Assembly (NCBI RefSeq): GCF_022201045.2
Contig: NC_068564.1
Coordinates: 31,091,001 to 31,155,000 of the forward strand
Reading direction: 5' to 3'
Source of the DNA: Citrus sinensis
Taxonomy: Eukaryota; Streptophyta; Magnoliopsida; Sapindales; Rutaceae
Length of the DNA: 64,000 bases
This document shows positions 45,239 through 59,800 of the stretch, piece after piece. The notes below the pieces were generated by a model that was given only the letters and a program-made list of their open reading frames with translations, was not told the DNA's origin and searched no databases. Positions within the stretch are counted from its first letter, which is position 1. The number at the start of each line of letters is the position of its first letter. A program made the translations under genes and the position numbers.

Positions 45239-48200
45239 ATGAGCGGGGACGAGGTGCCGTTGGACGAGAAAGCGAGGAGAATGAGAGATCTTTTGTCGAG
45301 TTTCTACGGTCCAGATCCTTCAATGTCACCCAACCCGCCTTCCAAATTCGCACCGTTGGATGCAATCAACTCCAACTCATTCAACGCCGATCACTACTTG
45401 AATCTCCTGGTGCGCCGCTCTATATTATTTATTAATTCCATAATCATGATTATGACTAAACTATTCATATAATATTGACACCAGTGCAGTATTTACTAAC
45501 AAGGATATGTTTGAGATTCAGATTCCGTGCCTTTTAATAGACAGCTAAAATCACTGACGGTCGAGTATAAATGAGAGGATAGTGTATTAATTAATTCGTT
45601 TAACCAATCTTGTTATGCCACATCAGGAGTTTCCTGATTTTATTATTATTTTATAAAGATATTAATCAATTAGAAAAAGTTGGTTTCTATTAGAAGAAGC
45701 ACAACATTCACAAACATATCCAAAATTTGGCTTAAATTGCTCATGATAGTGTGTTTGATTAAGGGATTTAATTATCTATGCTAGATAATTCTTGCCGGTT
45801 TGTATCTACCTTTATTTTCACTATGCTTGTGTTACAAGGAAGAAGTGATAATGCATTCAGATTCATCCACCAAGATAGATTTGAGTGGTGGGTTTACTTG
45901 AAACTTGAATGTGGTAGTAGTAGACTAGTTGTAATACCAATTCTCTTTTAAGAAAAGGTTGAATATCAGAAAGTTTTTAATCCTCCATACATGTCTTGAA
46001 TGGAGTAGATACACAAGTCAAGCTTGGAGGGGCTTCTGCAAAGGCATGTGGGAATGGCGGCCGAGATTAAAAATCTTGATACTGACTTGCAAATGTTAGT
46101 CTATGAGAATTACAACAAGTTTATAAGTGCCACTGATGCTATCAAAAGGTAGTCTTCTCCATTCTATAATATTATTTGAGAATGTATTGGCTCAACATAC
46201 AGCATCTATGACTATTGGCTCATAATCTACAGCTTATCAACTACTTTGTGTTTTTCTATTAATTGTTGCATTACTTCAATGTCAGAATCTGTTCTGTTTT
46301 AGATATTTACTCACTGTTTGGAGTTTTTGAATCTCTCTCTTTAAGGAATTGTAATGTTTTTGCTTATAACAGGATGAATAGTAACATCATGGGCATGGAA
46401 TCAAATATGGAACAACTCCTAGAGAAGGTTTGTAAAAGATCTTACATTAACTATATTAGACTTTAAGCATTGAGATTGAGTTATGGATTTAGTGGCGGAA
46501 AAAATTATTCGTCATCTTCATCATCTTACAGATAAAAACAGTTCAATCTAGAAGTGATGGGGTCAACACTTCTCTCTTTGAAAAGAGAGAACATATAGAG
46601 AAATTACATCTAACGCGCAACCTTCTACGGAAAGTTCAGGTATCAAAGGAATATGCAATGTTTTATTGGCTTTATCACAGTGGCTTTTATTTCATATTAT
46701 AGTGTCTGTGAATATGTGTCTCTGTGTTTGGAAGAAATGGGAATTATATATATATATCCATCACGTGTGGAGAGGTTGTATCTTCCTGAATAGGTGCTGA
46801 GGTTTGATCAATTAGCAGGACTAATATCAGTTTTCATCTTGCATCTTGCACCAGTGCTACTAAATCAGTTGTTTAGTCTAATGCAGTTGACTTTCGTGAA
46901 TAAAGAACTTGCTTGAACAGATCCTATAGCAGTTTTAAGAGTAACAGTTGCACGTAGAATACATTATTAATTAATTTATTGTTGATCAGCAATACAAGTT
47001 ACGAATTTCTGCTTTATATACGTCTTGGATCTGGCCATCTATTAATTGACAGATATATTCTTCTGTGAAGAGCAGTTTATTTATGATTTACCTGCTAGAC
47101 TTGGCAAATGCATTAAATCGGAAGCCTATGCTGATGCAGTCAGGTTCTATACTGGAGCAATGCCTATTTTTAAGGTCGTTTAGTTCATACACTGGTCCTG
47201 TGCTAGTTTGATTGATGCGTTTGCAGATTTTTTTCCCCCCATTTTGTTGTGGGGCATGTTTTTCCTCTTCAGAAAGTTTGACATTTCGTTATATTCTCCT
47301 CATTAGGCATATGGAGATTCATCATTCCAGGATTGTAAGCGAGCTTCTGAAGAAGCAATTGCCATAATAATAAAGAACTTGCAGGTTCTTACTTCTTTCT
47401 ATTGTATATATAGTGATTCAGGCTGGCTTACTTTGAGCCCAAGCCAAATCAAACCTAGAAACATAGGATGGGTGAGAGGTACAACAAATTTAGGGTCCCC
47501 GCCTCATCTTATGTGGGCCACAGTTCCGACTGCCTTAAGAGTTTTTACCTTACTTTTATTTCTTTTCCTCCTTTTATTGGATAATATAATTCCCTCGGGT
47601 GTTCATGGTAGGCATTTGGCAACTCTTGCCTGTCCTTTAAACCAATCCCTTAGTTACGGTCAAGGCACAATTTGATCCTCAGTTGTTGGTAAGCCAAGGG
47701 GCTGCTTTACCGAGTCAAATACCTAGCATATTAAATAACTTGACTCTGTAGACTAATTATATCCAACATGTTCGGTAATGATTAATTATGGTATCGCACT
47801 GACTTTCGGGGAAAATATCTGGAACACTGTTGAAGCTTCATATCGGATGGTACTTCGGTTGTGATTTATGAATGTTATCTGACACACCGCAGACAAGCAG
47901 CATTGATTTAAGTCCTTATATGTCTCATGGGTGTAACATGCAAAACCATGTGTCAAATACAGAAAAATCTATCATGATGAAAGTACCGGCCACCCACCAG
48001 TAATAGAAATCTCTGTTTGTCTGAAGCATGCATATTATTCGTATAAGGCAGCCAGGAAAAATGCAGTGTAATGCCGAAGAGCCAATTTAAAATTTGTCTT
48101 CTTTCTGGTGTATATTTTATTTTCAGGGGAAGTTGTTCTCAGATTCTGAATCCATACAAGCAAGAGCAGAGGCTGCAATGCTTCTTAAGCAGTTGGATTT

Positions 48201-51200
48201 TCCGGTTTGTACTACTCTGTGAATATGGTCATTTGGGTGTTTTCTTCAGCTGATTTAACATATTACACTTTTAAACAGGCAAAGTAATTAGGCTACAATG
48301 GTGTGTGATAAAACACACAGAACTAGCTGTTTATTTATTTTTGTAGAAAGAAAAAAATAAAAATCTCTTCCTGCTATATCATTGTTGTTAAAGTACCAAA
48401 TGTTCTGAAATCTTTATTCAAATAATTTCAACACTCTGATTTGTCACAGATTGATCTGAAATATACACATGCATGACAGATTTCATATAATTACGCATTC
48501 ATGTTTCGACAGGTGGACAGCTTAAAGGAAAAACTATTTGAAAAGTTAGAACAGTCTCTAGGGGATCTTCAGCTTAAGGATGAAGATATAAGCAGATGTT
48601 TGTTAATGTCAAATGATCCTTCTAAACTAGAAAACCATCCTGAGTCAGTGGCTGCTACTGTTCATGAGGTGACTGAAACTGAGTACCACCTTTATAATTT
48701 AGATTTTTGGTATGTGTCGGGTGTCTGAGCCCATCGAGTTTGTTCCTGCTCTTAACCTGTTCGATATGTCTTCAATTTTTCTAAACTCAGGCTTCTGTTC
48801 AAGAGTTTGTGGAGGCTGTTCGAGCTTATCGAGTAATATTTCCTGATTCAGATAAGCAGCTAATTAAACTTGCACAGGAGTTGGTTACAAAGTAAGACAT
48901 GCTGATGGTCATTTTTTGATTGAACTAAAAAGTCACAACAGCATTTTGCTCAATAAGTGTAATTGTCATTTTTGCCATTTAGGAACTTTGAAACTGGTGA
49001 GCAATATGGAAAGAAACGGATACGTGCAGCCGATTTATTGGCTGTTCTTCGTAAGTAATTTGTTTATTCCCTCGTGGAAGATCTTATGCTTCGTATTCTT
49101 TGCTACCTGAATTTACTCAGTATTTAAGTTAGTTTTAAGCTCTGTCCTCAAATGATGCTAGAGCTGAGCATCATTATTTTATAATCTTCATTGTATTAAA
49201 TTTCTTCTATTTTCCACCTTTGATTTGATTGTTTGAAATTCTTCACCAAATTCTAGTTGCATGCAGGTATGATATGGAAAGAAGTTCTCCTGATGGATGA
49301 AGTATTGCATGAATCTGTTCTTTCTGAGTTTTCTTTGGAGGTTTCTTTTGGAACTAACATTCTATTTGTTTTCTTGCTGAAGGATAAAGTTTGGTGTACT
49401 AAAAAACCCCATATGGTTTCAGGCTGTTCAGATTACTGTCAAACATCATGTTGCCAGCAGATTTTCTCATCTTCTACATGATATATCAGGTTACTTTCAT
49501 GATTATAACTTTAAGAAGTAGTTTATCTTAAGAGTTAGATCACCAGAAAATTGAGTTCAGGTTAGTACTTCTGGTACAGCTGAGTATTTAGTGATGGCAA
49601 CGGATTAGACCTTAAATAAATATTAACGCTTTGGAATACTGTTACAAATTTGAATAACTTGATGGTTTTATCTAATGGCTGAAGTTCATCTATTTAAATT
49701 CTGTTCAAACTGGCAGATGCCCTCACAAAAGTTTATGTTGGACAAAAGGAGGGAATGGAAGAGTTTCCCTTGCAGGTTGCCCTGGGGGCCAGCAAAAAAG
49801 CAGTGCTTCAAGGCAGCATGGATATACTACTGGTAATATATAATATGCTACGGAGACAATGTTCTTTTAGGCATGCAAGAATCCTGAAGAATTTCATGCC
49901 CGCAAATGCTTGCTTTTTGTACATTCTAGTGTCATTGGAGTTTGTCAGTGCTTCTATATATCTGCGGCTTTAAAACTTGGATTCTGTCATTTGGTCAGTA
50001 ACTTACATTTCTTATATTCTTATACTACGTATATGTGCACATTCATTTCGTTTTTCTATTTCTTATTCCATTTGTTCATTCCAGGATTTCCGCCAACTTC
50101 TCGATGACGACTTGGAGCTACTAGTTAAACTGAGAGAGTCGATTCTCAATTGGGTTCAAGAAGGATTCCAAGACTTCTTTAGGGAACTTCACGGTAGATT
50201 TCTGTTGCTTTCTGGGAGAAATAATTCATCCGGTCAAGTTCATGGTGTGGTGGAGGGAACACAGGGTGACAGAATTCTTGCTAGCCTTGTCTTGGTGCTG
50301 GCTCAATTATCTGTCTTCATTGAACAAACTGCCATCCAAAGAATTACTGAGGCAAATAAGCCACCTTTTATTTTTATGCTGGTCCTTTACTAAGAGGATA
50401 AAATAACACAGTTTCTCTCTCTTTACCCTCAATGGCTTGTTTTCATGTTTTCTTTTCAGGAAATAGCTGCTTCCTTCGCAGGTGGTGGTATTAGACTCTA
50501 TGAAAATGGGCCTGCCTTTGTCCCTGGGGAAATTTGTCGAAGCTTTCGGTCTGCTGGTGAAAAGCTTCTGCATCATGTATGAGTTTATTGATAGTTATTT
50601 CACACTTCAGCAACGGATTTGAAAATGCACCACGTAGATTTCATATGCCATCCTTTGGAATACAGCGGTTGTCATGTTCTAACATTAATTTGAACTTTCT
50701 TTCATCAGTACATAAATTTGAGGAATCAGAGGATCTCAGTTCTTCTGAGGAAAAGATTTACCACACCAAATTGGGTCAAGGTCATTGCGGATATGATTAT
50801 ACTCCAAGCATTTAGAAAGTATATTTTGGTATTCAACTTCACTAATTAATACTTTTGAGCTCTCTGCAGCACAAGGAGCCTAGAGAAGTTCATATGTTTG
50901 TTGATTTACTTCTTCAAGAGGTTGGTGCATTATCAATATTTCTGTTTACGTATTAGGTTCTTGTCTCATTGTTTCAAATCAAAAACTGAGAGAACCGGTT
51001 CATTTACATGTGAATATCCTCTCAAATTTTCTTGCTTCAGTTGGAAGCAATAAAAAAAGAAGTGAAGCAGGTACTACCACAAGGGCTCCTCCGAAGGCAT
51101 CAACGAAATGACAGCAACGGGAGCACCAACTCCTCTCGCAGCAATCCCCTACGAGAGGGCAAATTGAGCCGTACGAATACTCAAAAGGCCAGGAGCCAAC

Positions 51201-51732
51201 TTTTGGAAACACATCTAGCAAAGTTATTCAAGCAAAAAGTTGAAATTTTTACCAAAGTTGAATGCACGCAGGTAGCACATATGAGACTGTTTTGTTTATA
51301 CTCGAATCTGATGTTAACACAAGGTGAAATAATATCACTTATGAGCTGCAGGAGTCGGTTATAACAACTATAGTAAAATTTAGCCTGAAAAGTCTGCAAG
51401 AATTTGTGCGACACCAGACCTTTAACCGAAGTGGATTTCAGCAAATCCAGTTGGATATCCAGTACCTAAGAACTCCATTAAAGGAAGCCGCGGAAGATGA
51501 AGCCGCCATTGATTTTTTGCTTGATGAGGTGATGTCAGTACAAGTTTGCCCCAGCAATTTGATGAAACTCTACTTCCTCTTTAGCTTGTCTGCTAACTAT
51601 GTTGCTGTGTAGGTGAGTGTTGCCGCTGCTGAACGTTGCCTTGACCCAATTCCTCTGGAGCAACCAATTTTGGACAAGCTTATACAAGCAAAGCTGACAA
51701 AAAGCTTGTCACAGAGTGCAGTTTCTTCGTAA
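45239..51732 (+). CDS. VPS51: VPS51 subunit of GARP/EARP tethering complexes (UNHINGED-like)
   Basis: Twenty frame-checked exons: 45239-45409, 46009-46148, 46373-46427, 46532-46639, 47076-47174, 47307-47384, 48127-48204, 48513-48668, 48791-48891, 48983-49050, 49267-49340, 49423-49489, 49717-49832, 50085-50351, 50460-50576, 50709-50780, 50870-50920, 51041-51271, 51352-51528 and 51613-51732. They give 781 residues, the usual plant VPS51 length. N-terminal DEKARRMRDLLSSFYGPDPS and the coiled VPS51/exocyst-like segment (AAEIKNLDTDLQMLVYENYN) are typical. The end QTFNRSGFQQIQLDIQ...AIDFLLDEV is strongly conserved. The complex tethers endosome-derived vesicles at the trans-Golgi. In Arabidopsis, loss affects vacuoles and leaf veins. 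The intron after 50351 appears to start with GC. Exon 2 start (46009) is the least certain boundary. Confidence 0.93.
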
Positions 51733-52710
51733 ATATTTGAAACTAGTACTGGTGAATTTCTCTCTCATTCATTAATCATTACCAGTTCGGACAGTGCTGA
51801 GTATTGCTTTGAGCTCAGCTACCTATGATTTTATCTTCTTTTTTTTAGCGGAAGAAATTTTTTGCTGAGAATAAATAAAGCGCTGCCTATGATTTATTCA
51901 TTGGTTAACATGTAAATTCTCAAATATTTTAGTAGATTTGGAATCTTGAATAACATTACGCATTGTATAGGAAAGAATTAATTATCAAACAATGGGACAA
52001 GTTTTCTTTTTAAAAATTAATTTTATTGGAAGAAATTAAAATTTCATTTCAGATAAGATTCGAATTCTCCATCCCAACTTTATATTATTAATTAAAAAAA
52101 TAAATGCATATAATTAGGATTATGGTTCAGTACTGAACTAAATTTTTATTGAACCAATAATTAAAATTATTTTAAATTTTTACTTTTTTTTACTTATTTA
52201 ATAACCATTAATTCAAGGTTCAATAAAAACTCAACTCCGCATTAAATTCTTATCCATATAAACAAGGTAGTAATTTCAATAGCTACACAATATTCAACAA
52301 ATATTCACTGTTAATCTTAATAAACGCCGATTAATATCTAAAATCAATAAGCTTTCTTTTCTTAGATATCAATTTCAAATAAAACTAATTAGTGAGATTG
52401 TCACGTGACTTTGCACATAACTCTCACATCACTCATCGTCCGTGATTGACGTGGCAGAACCTGATTGGCCAATCTGCGTGGCGGGACTGTCGTCCCAAAT
52501 ACCACCGGATGGCAGTCTCAAAAGGTGACTTGCTCTTTGTCTCCACACCCCCCCCCCCCAAAACCCAAAAAAAGAAAAAAAAAAAGAAAAAAAAAGAGGT
52601 GACTTTGCTCAAGAAAATTGAAAAGCAGAGCAGCTCTCGAAAATTCTGAGTTCCTGGATCCGATTCCGATTTGGTCCTTCATATTTTCAACGCATAAATA
52701 TTGTATATTT
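51733..52710. other. Intergenic between VPS51 and OS9
   Basis: AT-rich. A poly-C/poly-A stretch at 52547-52597 lies just upstream of OS9 and would be hard to sequence accurately. No other gene. Confidence 0.55.
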
Positions 52711-52734
52711 ATGATTACAGACACAACGAAGAAC

Positions 52735-55700
52735 ATGAGATTGCTGTTTTTGCTTCTCGTTGTTTCACAAACTCTCTGCAATTACGCTTTAGCTGATCAA
52801 ATCTTCCAAGCTAATATAGGTGATAATAATGTTTGCCACTTTCATTTTTCCTATGTAATCAAATTTTTAGCTTCTGGGTCCCTTGTGATTATTCTTACAT
52901 CAATACAATTTTTAAAAAGACGTTTTTTTTTTTGGTAATATTCATGGCTACTGTGATCTGTTGAGCTTAATTTTATGTCTATTTCTTTAATGTGACGTAA
53001 GAAAATCTGTAGTATTTATCTGGGTAAAATGAATTGTTAGAGGCTTTCTGAGGCTTATGTAGAGAATAATAATTCTAAATTGATATTTCTGTGTTATAAA
53101 CTGGGTGTAGCTAGTGTTTGGGAGCTTATATTTTTGTGGCTAATTAATTGCCTGGAGGCATTTTCTCATCGATTTTAGTTTGAGTCTTGAAAGATATGAT
53201 GGCAATGAGACAATTTCATTAGACTGGAGCATTCACCAGAAACAAAATGGGTAGTTGGAGTTTATGGAAATTAGTCAAAATAAACTCATTAGTTCTTGTA
53301 GATAAACAGTAGAGACTAATTGCTTTTCAAAGGGCCAGCTTTGGTATCTCTGAAGGCACTCCTGATTTGGCTATCATTAAGCAAGTAGTTAAATCATAGA
53401 GATAAACGGGTACCGCATACTAGTCCTTTTGCAATGATTGCTCCTTGATGATGGAAGTTGTTTGAGTTTCACTGTATTCTCTTTCGTTTTGTTGATTGAC
53501 AGGGAATACATTTGGTCGAAGTTCTCGTGAACCAAAATACAAGATTGATTTCCATTCAGAAGACTCCCCTTTTCATCCTGTAAGTATGTTGAACTGTTGA
53601 TTTTCATTTTTTGTTTGAACGAACTTGCCATGCTATTCCGGCAACCTACCTGCCAATGGGATAGATGATTCAACTTCTTCTAAACATATTGCAACTTTTA
53701 CCATGTGAATATTAGCTATGAAAAAGGAGTATGAGGTATCACAATCTAATGCAGTGGCCTGAAAATGATGCAGGATGATGACCAGGAATCTGTGATTATG
53801 CCGGATAAAAATGGACAGAATTATATATGTTATTTGCCTAAAGTAGAAAAAACCAAGAGTGAAAGGCAAGTACCTCAGCATAATACAAGCAGCATGATTG
53901 TTGAAACTCAGAAACGGATTAAATTGAAGACACCAGACGAGCTGCTTGAAGTATTGAAGGACCGATGCTTTATGAGGGTAAACTTTATTACTCCAAAGTT
54001 AAATGTGGCATGCTGAGTCAGATGTAAAATATGTTCTATATTTATTGAGTAATTAAGTAAAGATCCTTATTTCTTCATTACTTTTGTGTTCTTCACTAGA
54101 AATTTTCAGTTTTTTTCCCACTGAATATCATTAATTTGTTTAGTAGCTAATGCATTCATCATCAATCTTTTATGCAGCAAGAAGGTTGGTGGTCATATGA
54201 ATTTTGCTACCAAAATAAGTTAAGGCAACTGCATTTGGAAGATGATAAGGTAATCTCTTAAATACCCTTGAGGCAAATCTCCTGTTTTGCTTAAGGACCA
54301 TCTTTTGTTGTTGATTTTGGTCTTTGATGTTTTGTCCTTGATGTTTTGTCCTTCTCAGTAGCCAAATGATTTGCTAGTTCAGGATGAAGCATGTTATTTT
54401 GGCTGAAAGTAATCAGATTAAGAGAAGATTTCATAAAACTTTGATTGCTGAATTTTGGGCTAATGTAGTATTGGAACCCAATGTTTAATGTATCCCACTT
54501 TGCCTATTGCCCTCTCCAATATTGTATAGCTATAGCCATTTTCTGACTGTTTGTTGTGCTCATAATACTAGTTGTATTAAGAATAATTGACAGAGGAACG
54601 TTCTTTTCTTTATCATTTTGTGCACTTGCATTTCTAATTGATGTTTCTAAGAGCAATAAACATCTAACAGTTCTCACTGTTATGATTCACTCATTGCAGG
54701 TGGTTCAGGAATTTATCTTGGGAGTGTATGATGCAGAGGCCACAGCTGCTTTCAACCAGAATCTCTCTGACATTTCCACACTGAAAGATCCTCGCTCCAA
54801 AGATGCATCACAAAGGTACTGTTTTGTGAATAGATGGGTGAACCAGATAAATAATAATAATAGAAGAATAAGCGGCTGCTGCAAGGATAGAAAATGGGGG
54901 GAGATACAAACAGTTTAGAAAAAAATTGGGAGTTATATTGTTTACTGTTTTATGTAGGTATCATGCTCATCAGTACACAAATGGGACACTCTGTGATCTT
55001 ACAAATCAGCCCCGAGAGACTGAGGTATAAACTAATCAATTCATTAAGTCTTCTATGATTTTTGGTTTTCCTTCTCATTTCCCTTTCTTATTCTTTGAAA
55101 TACAATTTTTTTTCCCTTTATGCAGGTGAGATTTGTCTGCTCAGAACCCAGAGCAATGATTAGTTCCATTACGGAGCTATCAACTTGCAAGTATGCACTT
55201 ACCATCCAGTGCCCAATGCTTTGCAAGCATCCGTAAGTGCCTCTCTCTCTTCCTTCTGCAAAGATTGACTATTTACAAAAAAAGATACATAATGCGTACC
55301 CAAATACTTGCTACACCACTTTCCTAAAAATTGACTGGATACATGTATCACATTCCACATGAACATTTTATAAATAATTATTTTCACTTATTCAAACTAT
55401 ATCTCTGATGCGGCATGAGGTATTGAAAAGTAGAAGATTTCGGGCCTACACTGGTTTTAAGATTTTGTCAGCACTGCAACAGTCTTTACACTGAAGGATG
55501 TCTTGGTCTTCTGGCTGATGATAAAGCCAAAATAGTTAGGCAAAAAATTTATATTTTGCTGTATGTTTTTACTTGTTTGTTGTGAAAATTCACTCTCTCT
55601 ATATTTCTCTGCTTCATACATGCACACACACTCTACTCCTCTGCTCTACGTACGTGAAATAGCGGGAGTTCAAGTCTGCTACAAAACGTGCTAATTTACC

Positions 55701-55948
55701 TGGATAATTAGATGTCCTGTCGTTTTATATTGCATGTGAAACTTTTAGCTGCATTACTTGCTCTAATGACTAGCATTGACTGCAGTTTGTTCCAAGAAGA
55801 GAGACCTGTGTGGCACACCATTGACTGTAATGTGCTTCCAAATGATTACAAGGCAACAAAAGTGGAGGAAGACAAAGTAGAATCTAAGCAGATATTAATG
55901 GTCACTGGTGACAAAGAATATCCATCAAGTTACCAGACAGAAGAATGA
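52735..55948 (+). CDS. OS9: OS9-like ER lectin (MRH domain) of ER-associated degradation
   Basis: Eight frame-checked exons: 52735-52819, 53503-53579, 53774-53977, 54178-54249, 54700-54815, 54958-55024, 55126-55232 and 55786-55948. They give 296 residues. The signal peptide spans about residues 1-20 (MRLLFLLLVVSQTLCNYALA). The mannose-6-phosphate receptor homology domain follows: double tryptophan EGWWSYEFCYQ, then TNGTLCDL, VRFVCSEPR and ITELSTCKYALTIQCPMLC, with paired cysteines. OS9 recognises trimmed N-glycans on misfolded proteins and passes them to the HRD1/SEL1 ligase in the ER. There is no C-terminal HDEL, as usual for OS9, which is held by its partner. An in-frame ATG at 52711 would add eight polar residues before the signal peptide. 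I preferred 52735. Confidence 0.93.
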
Positions 55949-56839
55949 AGGATCTAATTGCTGATTTACTAAGTGTACCTCTGCTGAGAAGAGTTTCTTC
56001 CGTGAGTTATCAACAAAGTTAAAACATTCACTTTACAGCTGTGCCTTCTTTAACAAATCACCGGAATAGATAGATTTGAGGAACCAAGTAAATTTTCAAT
56101 CTGTTGGAATATTTTTTTATCCTTATCCTTTTTCTCCCGAGACATTTGTATATATGACAAATGTATGACCTTTTCGGGCTGTTTCGAATCTCTGTTGCGC
56201 ATAATTGCTCCAATGAAGCTATGAAATGTTATCCATAATATCTTATGAATAGAGTTGAAATGAAAGACACCCAAAGTCCTAGGTTTGTTCCAATGGAAAC
56301 TCCCTTTTAGACTTCTGTTGCTAGTGAATTGTAATGTTGTTACCTACTACATCCCACTACTATTTTAGAAATATACGCTCAAAGCCTGCACCATTTTCAT
56401 TCCGGGACCCCTTTTTTCGGAGTTTGGAAGTGTCCTTTTTTCCTAATATTTTTCTTAAGGGTATTGCTACCTAAATGTTGCAATACATGGCATTGATTAA
56501 ATGGCTTGGGCTACTTTGGCTTTTACTGTAATTCTTTCACTTAGATGATCAATTCGTCTGTCTCGAATCCCTTTTATAGTAACATCACCATACACCAAAA
56601 GAGAAGAATGAGAAGGCGGCCCAAAATAAAAAAAGGAAACATAATCATTGCAGTTATGTATTCACTGCATAAAATCAATTCATTATGACCAAAAACTAAT
56701 TTTGCTTTACAATGCCTGTTAGGACTGTATTGCTTCAGACTCCAAATTGTTAAATCACCACTCCAATACCATGAACATCATTATTGACAGCTGCTTGCCT
56801 AATGCAACATTATTTACAATACAATCCAAAAAACTACTT
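55949..56839. other. Convergent 3' region between OS9 and NUB1
   Basis: About 890 bp between two stop codons. It holds the 3' UTRs of both genes and no ORF of interest. Confidence 0.6.
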
Positions 56840-59800
56840 TCAATTTCTTGCTTTCTCAATGGCAATACCAGCAACTGACTCAAGCAGAGATAGATACTCG
56901 CTTATTGCTTCACCTTCTTTTGTAACCTCAATGTCATAGTCTGCAAAAACATCCCCTGTTAAATCATTAGCGAGTTCATCCTCCATCTCCACATCTCGCC
57001 CATTTACATCTTCAGTGGCTGATGTTTCTTCAAAATTACTATCTGGGTCACCCTCCACATTCTCATTGTTAATTGAACTACTAGGCTCGCCATTGTTAGG
57101 CATTGAAATGGAAGTACTTGCATTGTTGTTAGCAGCAGCCGTTGGGTTTGACCCAGGTTCTCCGAGAAGTTGGAGCATTATTTGGTGAATATCATCACCA
57201 CCAGCCCGACAAGCTTCAATCACTGCACAGCAGAGAACAGATAAGACTGCTGCTTAACCAAATATTGGCTCCCACCAGGCCTAGTGCTATGTTACACACT
57301 GCACAAAGAAAAACGGAAGGATATATACGATATGCTAATTTAATAACTACCTCTCGGTCGTTCAAAGCCCATGGCAACCAGCTGTTCAATCTTAGCATCA
57401 GCTGCTTGCCGACATCTTTTCCTTTTCCTTGATTCAATGTAAAGCTGCAGGTCAAACAAATTTAGTGAATAGAAATCAAATAGAAAATTTCATGAGAAAA
57501 AGTTAGTAACCTGTATGGCAGAATTAGATTCTGGATTTGTCAAGTCATCCAATGCCTTTTGAGAGTCATTTTCATTTCTCCGAAGGGCTTCGGCAACGAG
57601 CTCCTTCTCAAATCTGTCAAAATGTGCAACTCTTTTAAATTTGTCTACAGTATGTACACATAGATGTTTTTGTTATGAACATAAATAATCTTGTTATATA
57701 TTCAGTGTAAAATGTATTTTTATGCATATTTAAAATACAACTAATCAACTAAAAGAAGAAGAAACAGGGAGAAAACTGGATTGGTTTCACTCACCCAATG
57801 GAGACTAATTCTTTTATTTTTTCTATATCCACAGCTTTCTTCAAGGGTGTCAGTCCATACCTCTTTTGCTCCCTGCAAATAAGTTAGCTAATTAACAAAA
57901 ATGACACAGAATATGCAACTTAAATAGAATCCTTTTTCGTGAACTAATTGTAATTGACCAGAAAAGAGAGGGGGGAGAGGGGCAACAACATGATTTCCTT
58001 TCTTCGCTGCTCATTATCCTCCCTTTCCTTAACTCTCTTTGCTTTCTCCTCAACAAGGAAATCAATGGCACTCCCGACATCCTGACTGCATATTCGCAAT
58101 GCTCTCTTTGCATCTTGTTCTTTGAAGCCCATGCTCATAACCAGGGATAAACTTTCATCCGGCACTTGTAACTAGAATCAACAATAGAAGATAGATCATC
58201 AACAAAAATATAAAGAAAGATCAAGAGAAAGGAAAATTTACTTAAGGGGGAAAATTATATTCATAATCACCTGGAAGAATTTTGCTTGTGCAGAGGTCAA
58301 TGCATTCCGAGCCTTATCAAACTGACCACTGTGATATGCTGCCACTCCTTCCAGCAGCTCCATTCTCAAATGTCTATAAGGATGTGATAAAAAAAATGAT
58401 TACCAGATTACACAACAAGATTATTGCAACCTATGGCCAAGACACTTGGTTGGAAAATACAAAGAAAAATACTCACAATGCAAGCTCTGGATGGCGACCT
58501 GCCTGAAGCAGTCTGACACGAGAAGAATCCTTCCCATGAGCACGCTCTATTCCTTCTCTAGCTTTTCGAAGGCGTATTCCTGCCTCTGAAAGCCAGCTGA
58601 TGTCTCGAAGCATGAAATAGCACCAGACCATGTCTATTTGCAGTAATGGGCCATTGTCAACAAACTGTCATGAAGAACACAATGCCAAAAGACAGAAACT
58701 GCTTGTAAGTTAAAGTTTAAGAAGGGGAAAGCATCTAATTACAACAAAATTGCAATCAACTTATAATTGTTTTCCCTAATAATTTCGAATACTATTCAGA
58801 TCTATAAAGTCGCAAAGACACGTTACATTTGGATGAAAGAGAAGCAATCCACCAAAACTTGTATAATTATTAGGGTAATATCAGCAACCTCTCCTTAAGC
58901 AATTACAATATATATACACATTTAACATACATCTATATTAAAATCAACAGTAGGAGTAACATGTCAGACGTGTTCTTAAAATTCAAGGTACATTAATCTA
59001 ATGGTCCTTTTTTTTTCTTAATTTAAATTCTTGTACCAGGAATGGGCTGCTGATACCTTGATTATTTGAAAGTAAATACTAAGTTCAGAAAGGAAAAGAA
59101 AATAAAAAAAGTCAGGTTTGCTCTCTTCAAAAAAAAAAATCTCTTTGAACTTGCAAATCAACTATCTCAGGAATTACCACATGCAATAATCATTACTAAA
59201 TGCGCTTAATTAATAAGAGACTCAAGCAAGGAGCTTGACACAATAACTAAAGCAATTTTCAGATACCTCTATCAAATTGCTAAAGTAACCCACTACTGTG
59301 CCATGACAGAGCTCAAAGTGAATAATATTCAGTAGCGCAGATCTAATTGTTACCTTATACAACTAGAAGAAGGAATGTTTTACTCACCTCAAGGACCTTG
59401 GGATCGCAAAGAGAGAAAGCCTCCTACAAGATAAAAGACAACAAAAGCACACAAATTAATTGCCTTTTGTTGACAGGGAAGTATATAACTAAATAATAAA
59501 TTGAACCTCCCGATAGACACACTTTAGAAAGTTGTACATCTCAAATCGTTTGATTAAAAAGAGAATTCTGAACCACGAAAAGAAAGAGGAGAAAATATTG
59601 AGCTAAAACTTGTCAGACAATCAGATAGCTGTATTTCTCAGATATTACATATGCTCTCCACTTTTCATCACAGATCTCCAGAGAGACATAAACTTAACAC
59701 TTGACAACCATCTGGACGAGGTCAATGTCCTATTGCTCATCCCCCAACCTCCACCTCCACACCACCCATCCCCAGCTAATATAATAATAAAAAGAAAAAA

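Noticed and set aside
50352-50393. Reading VPS51 exon 14 through to the GT donor near 50385
   Set aside because: It adds a hydrophobic insert (ANKPPFIFML) in a conserved region. The GC donor gives the family junction. Kept as an alternative pending RNA data.
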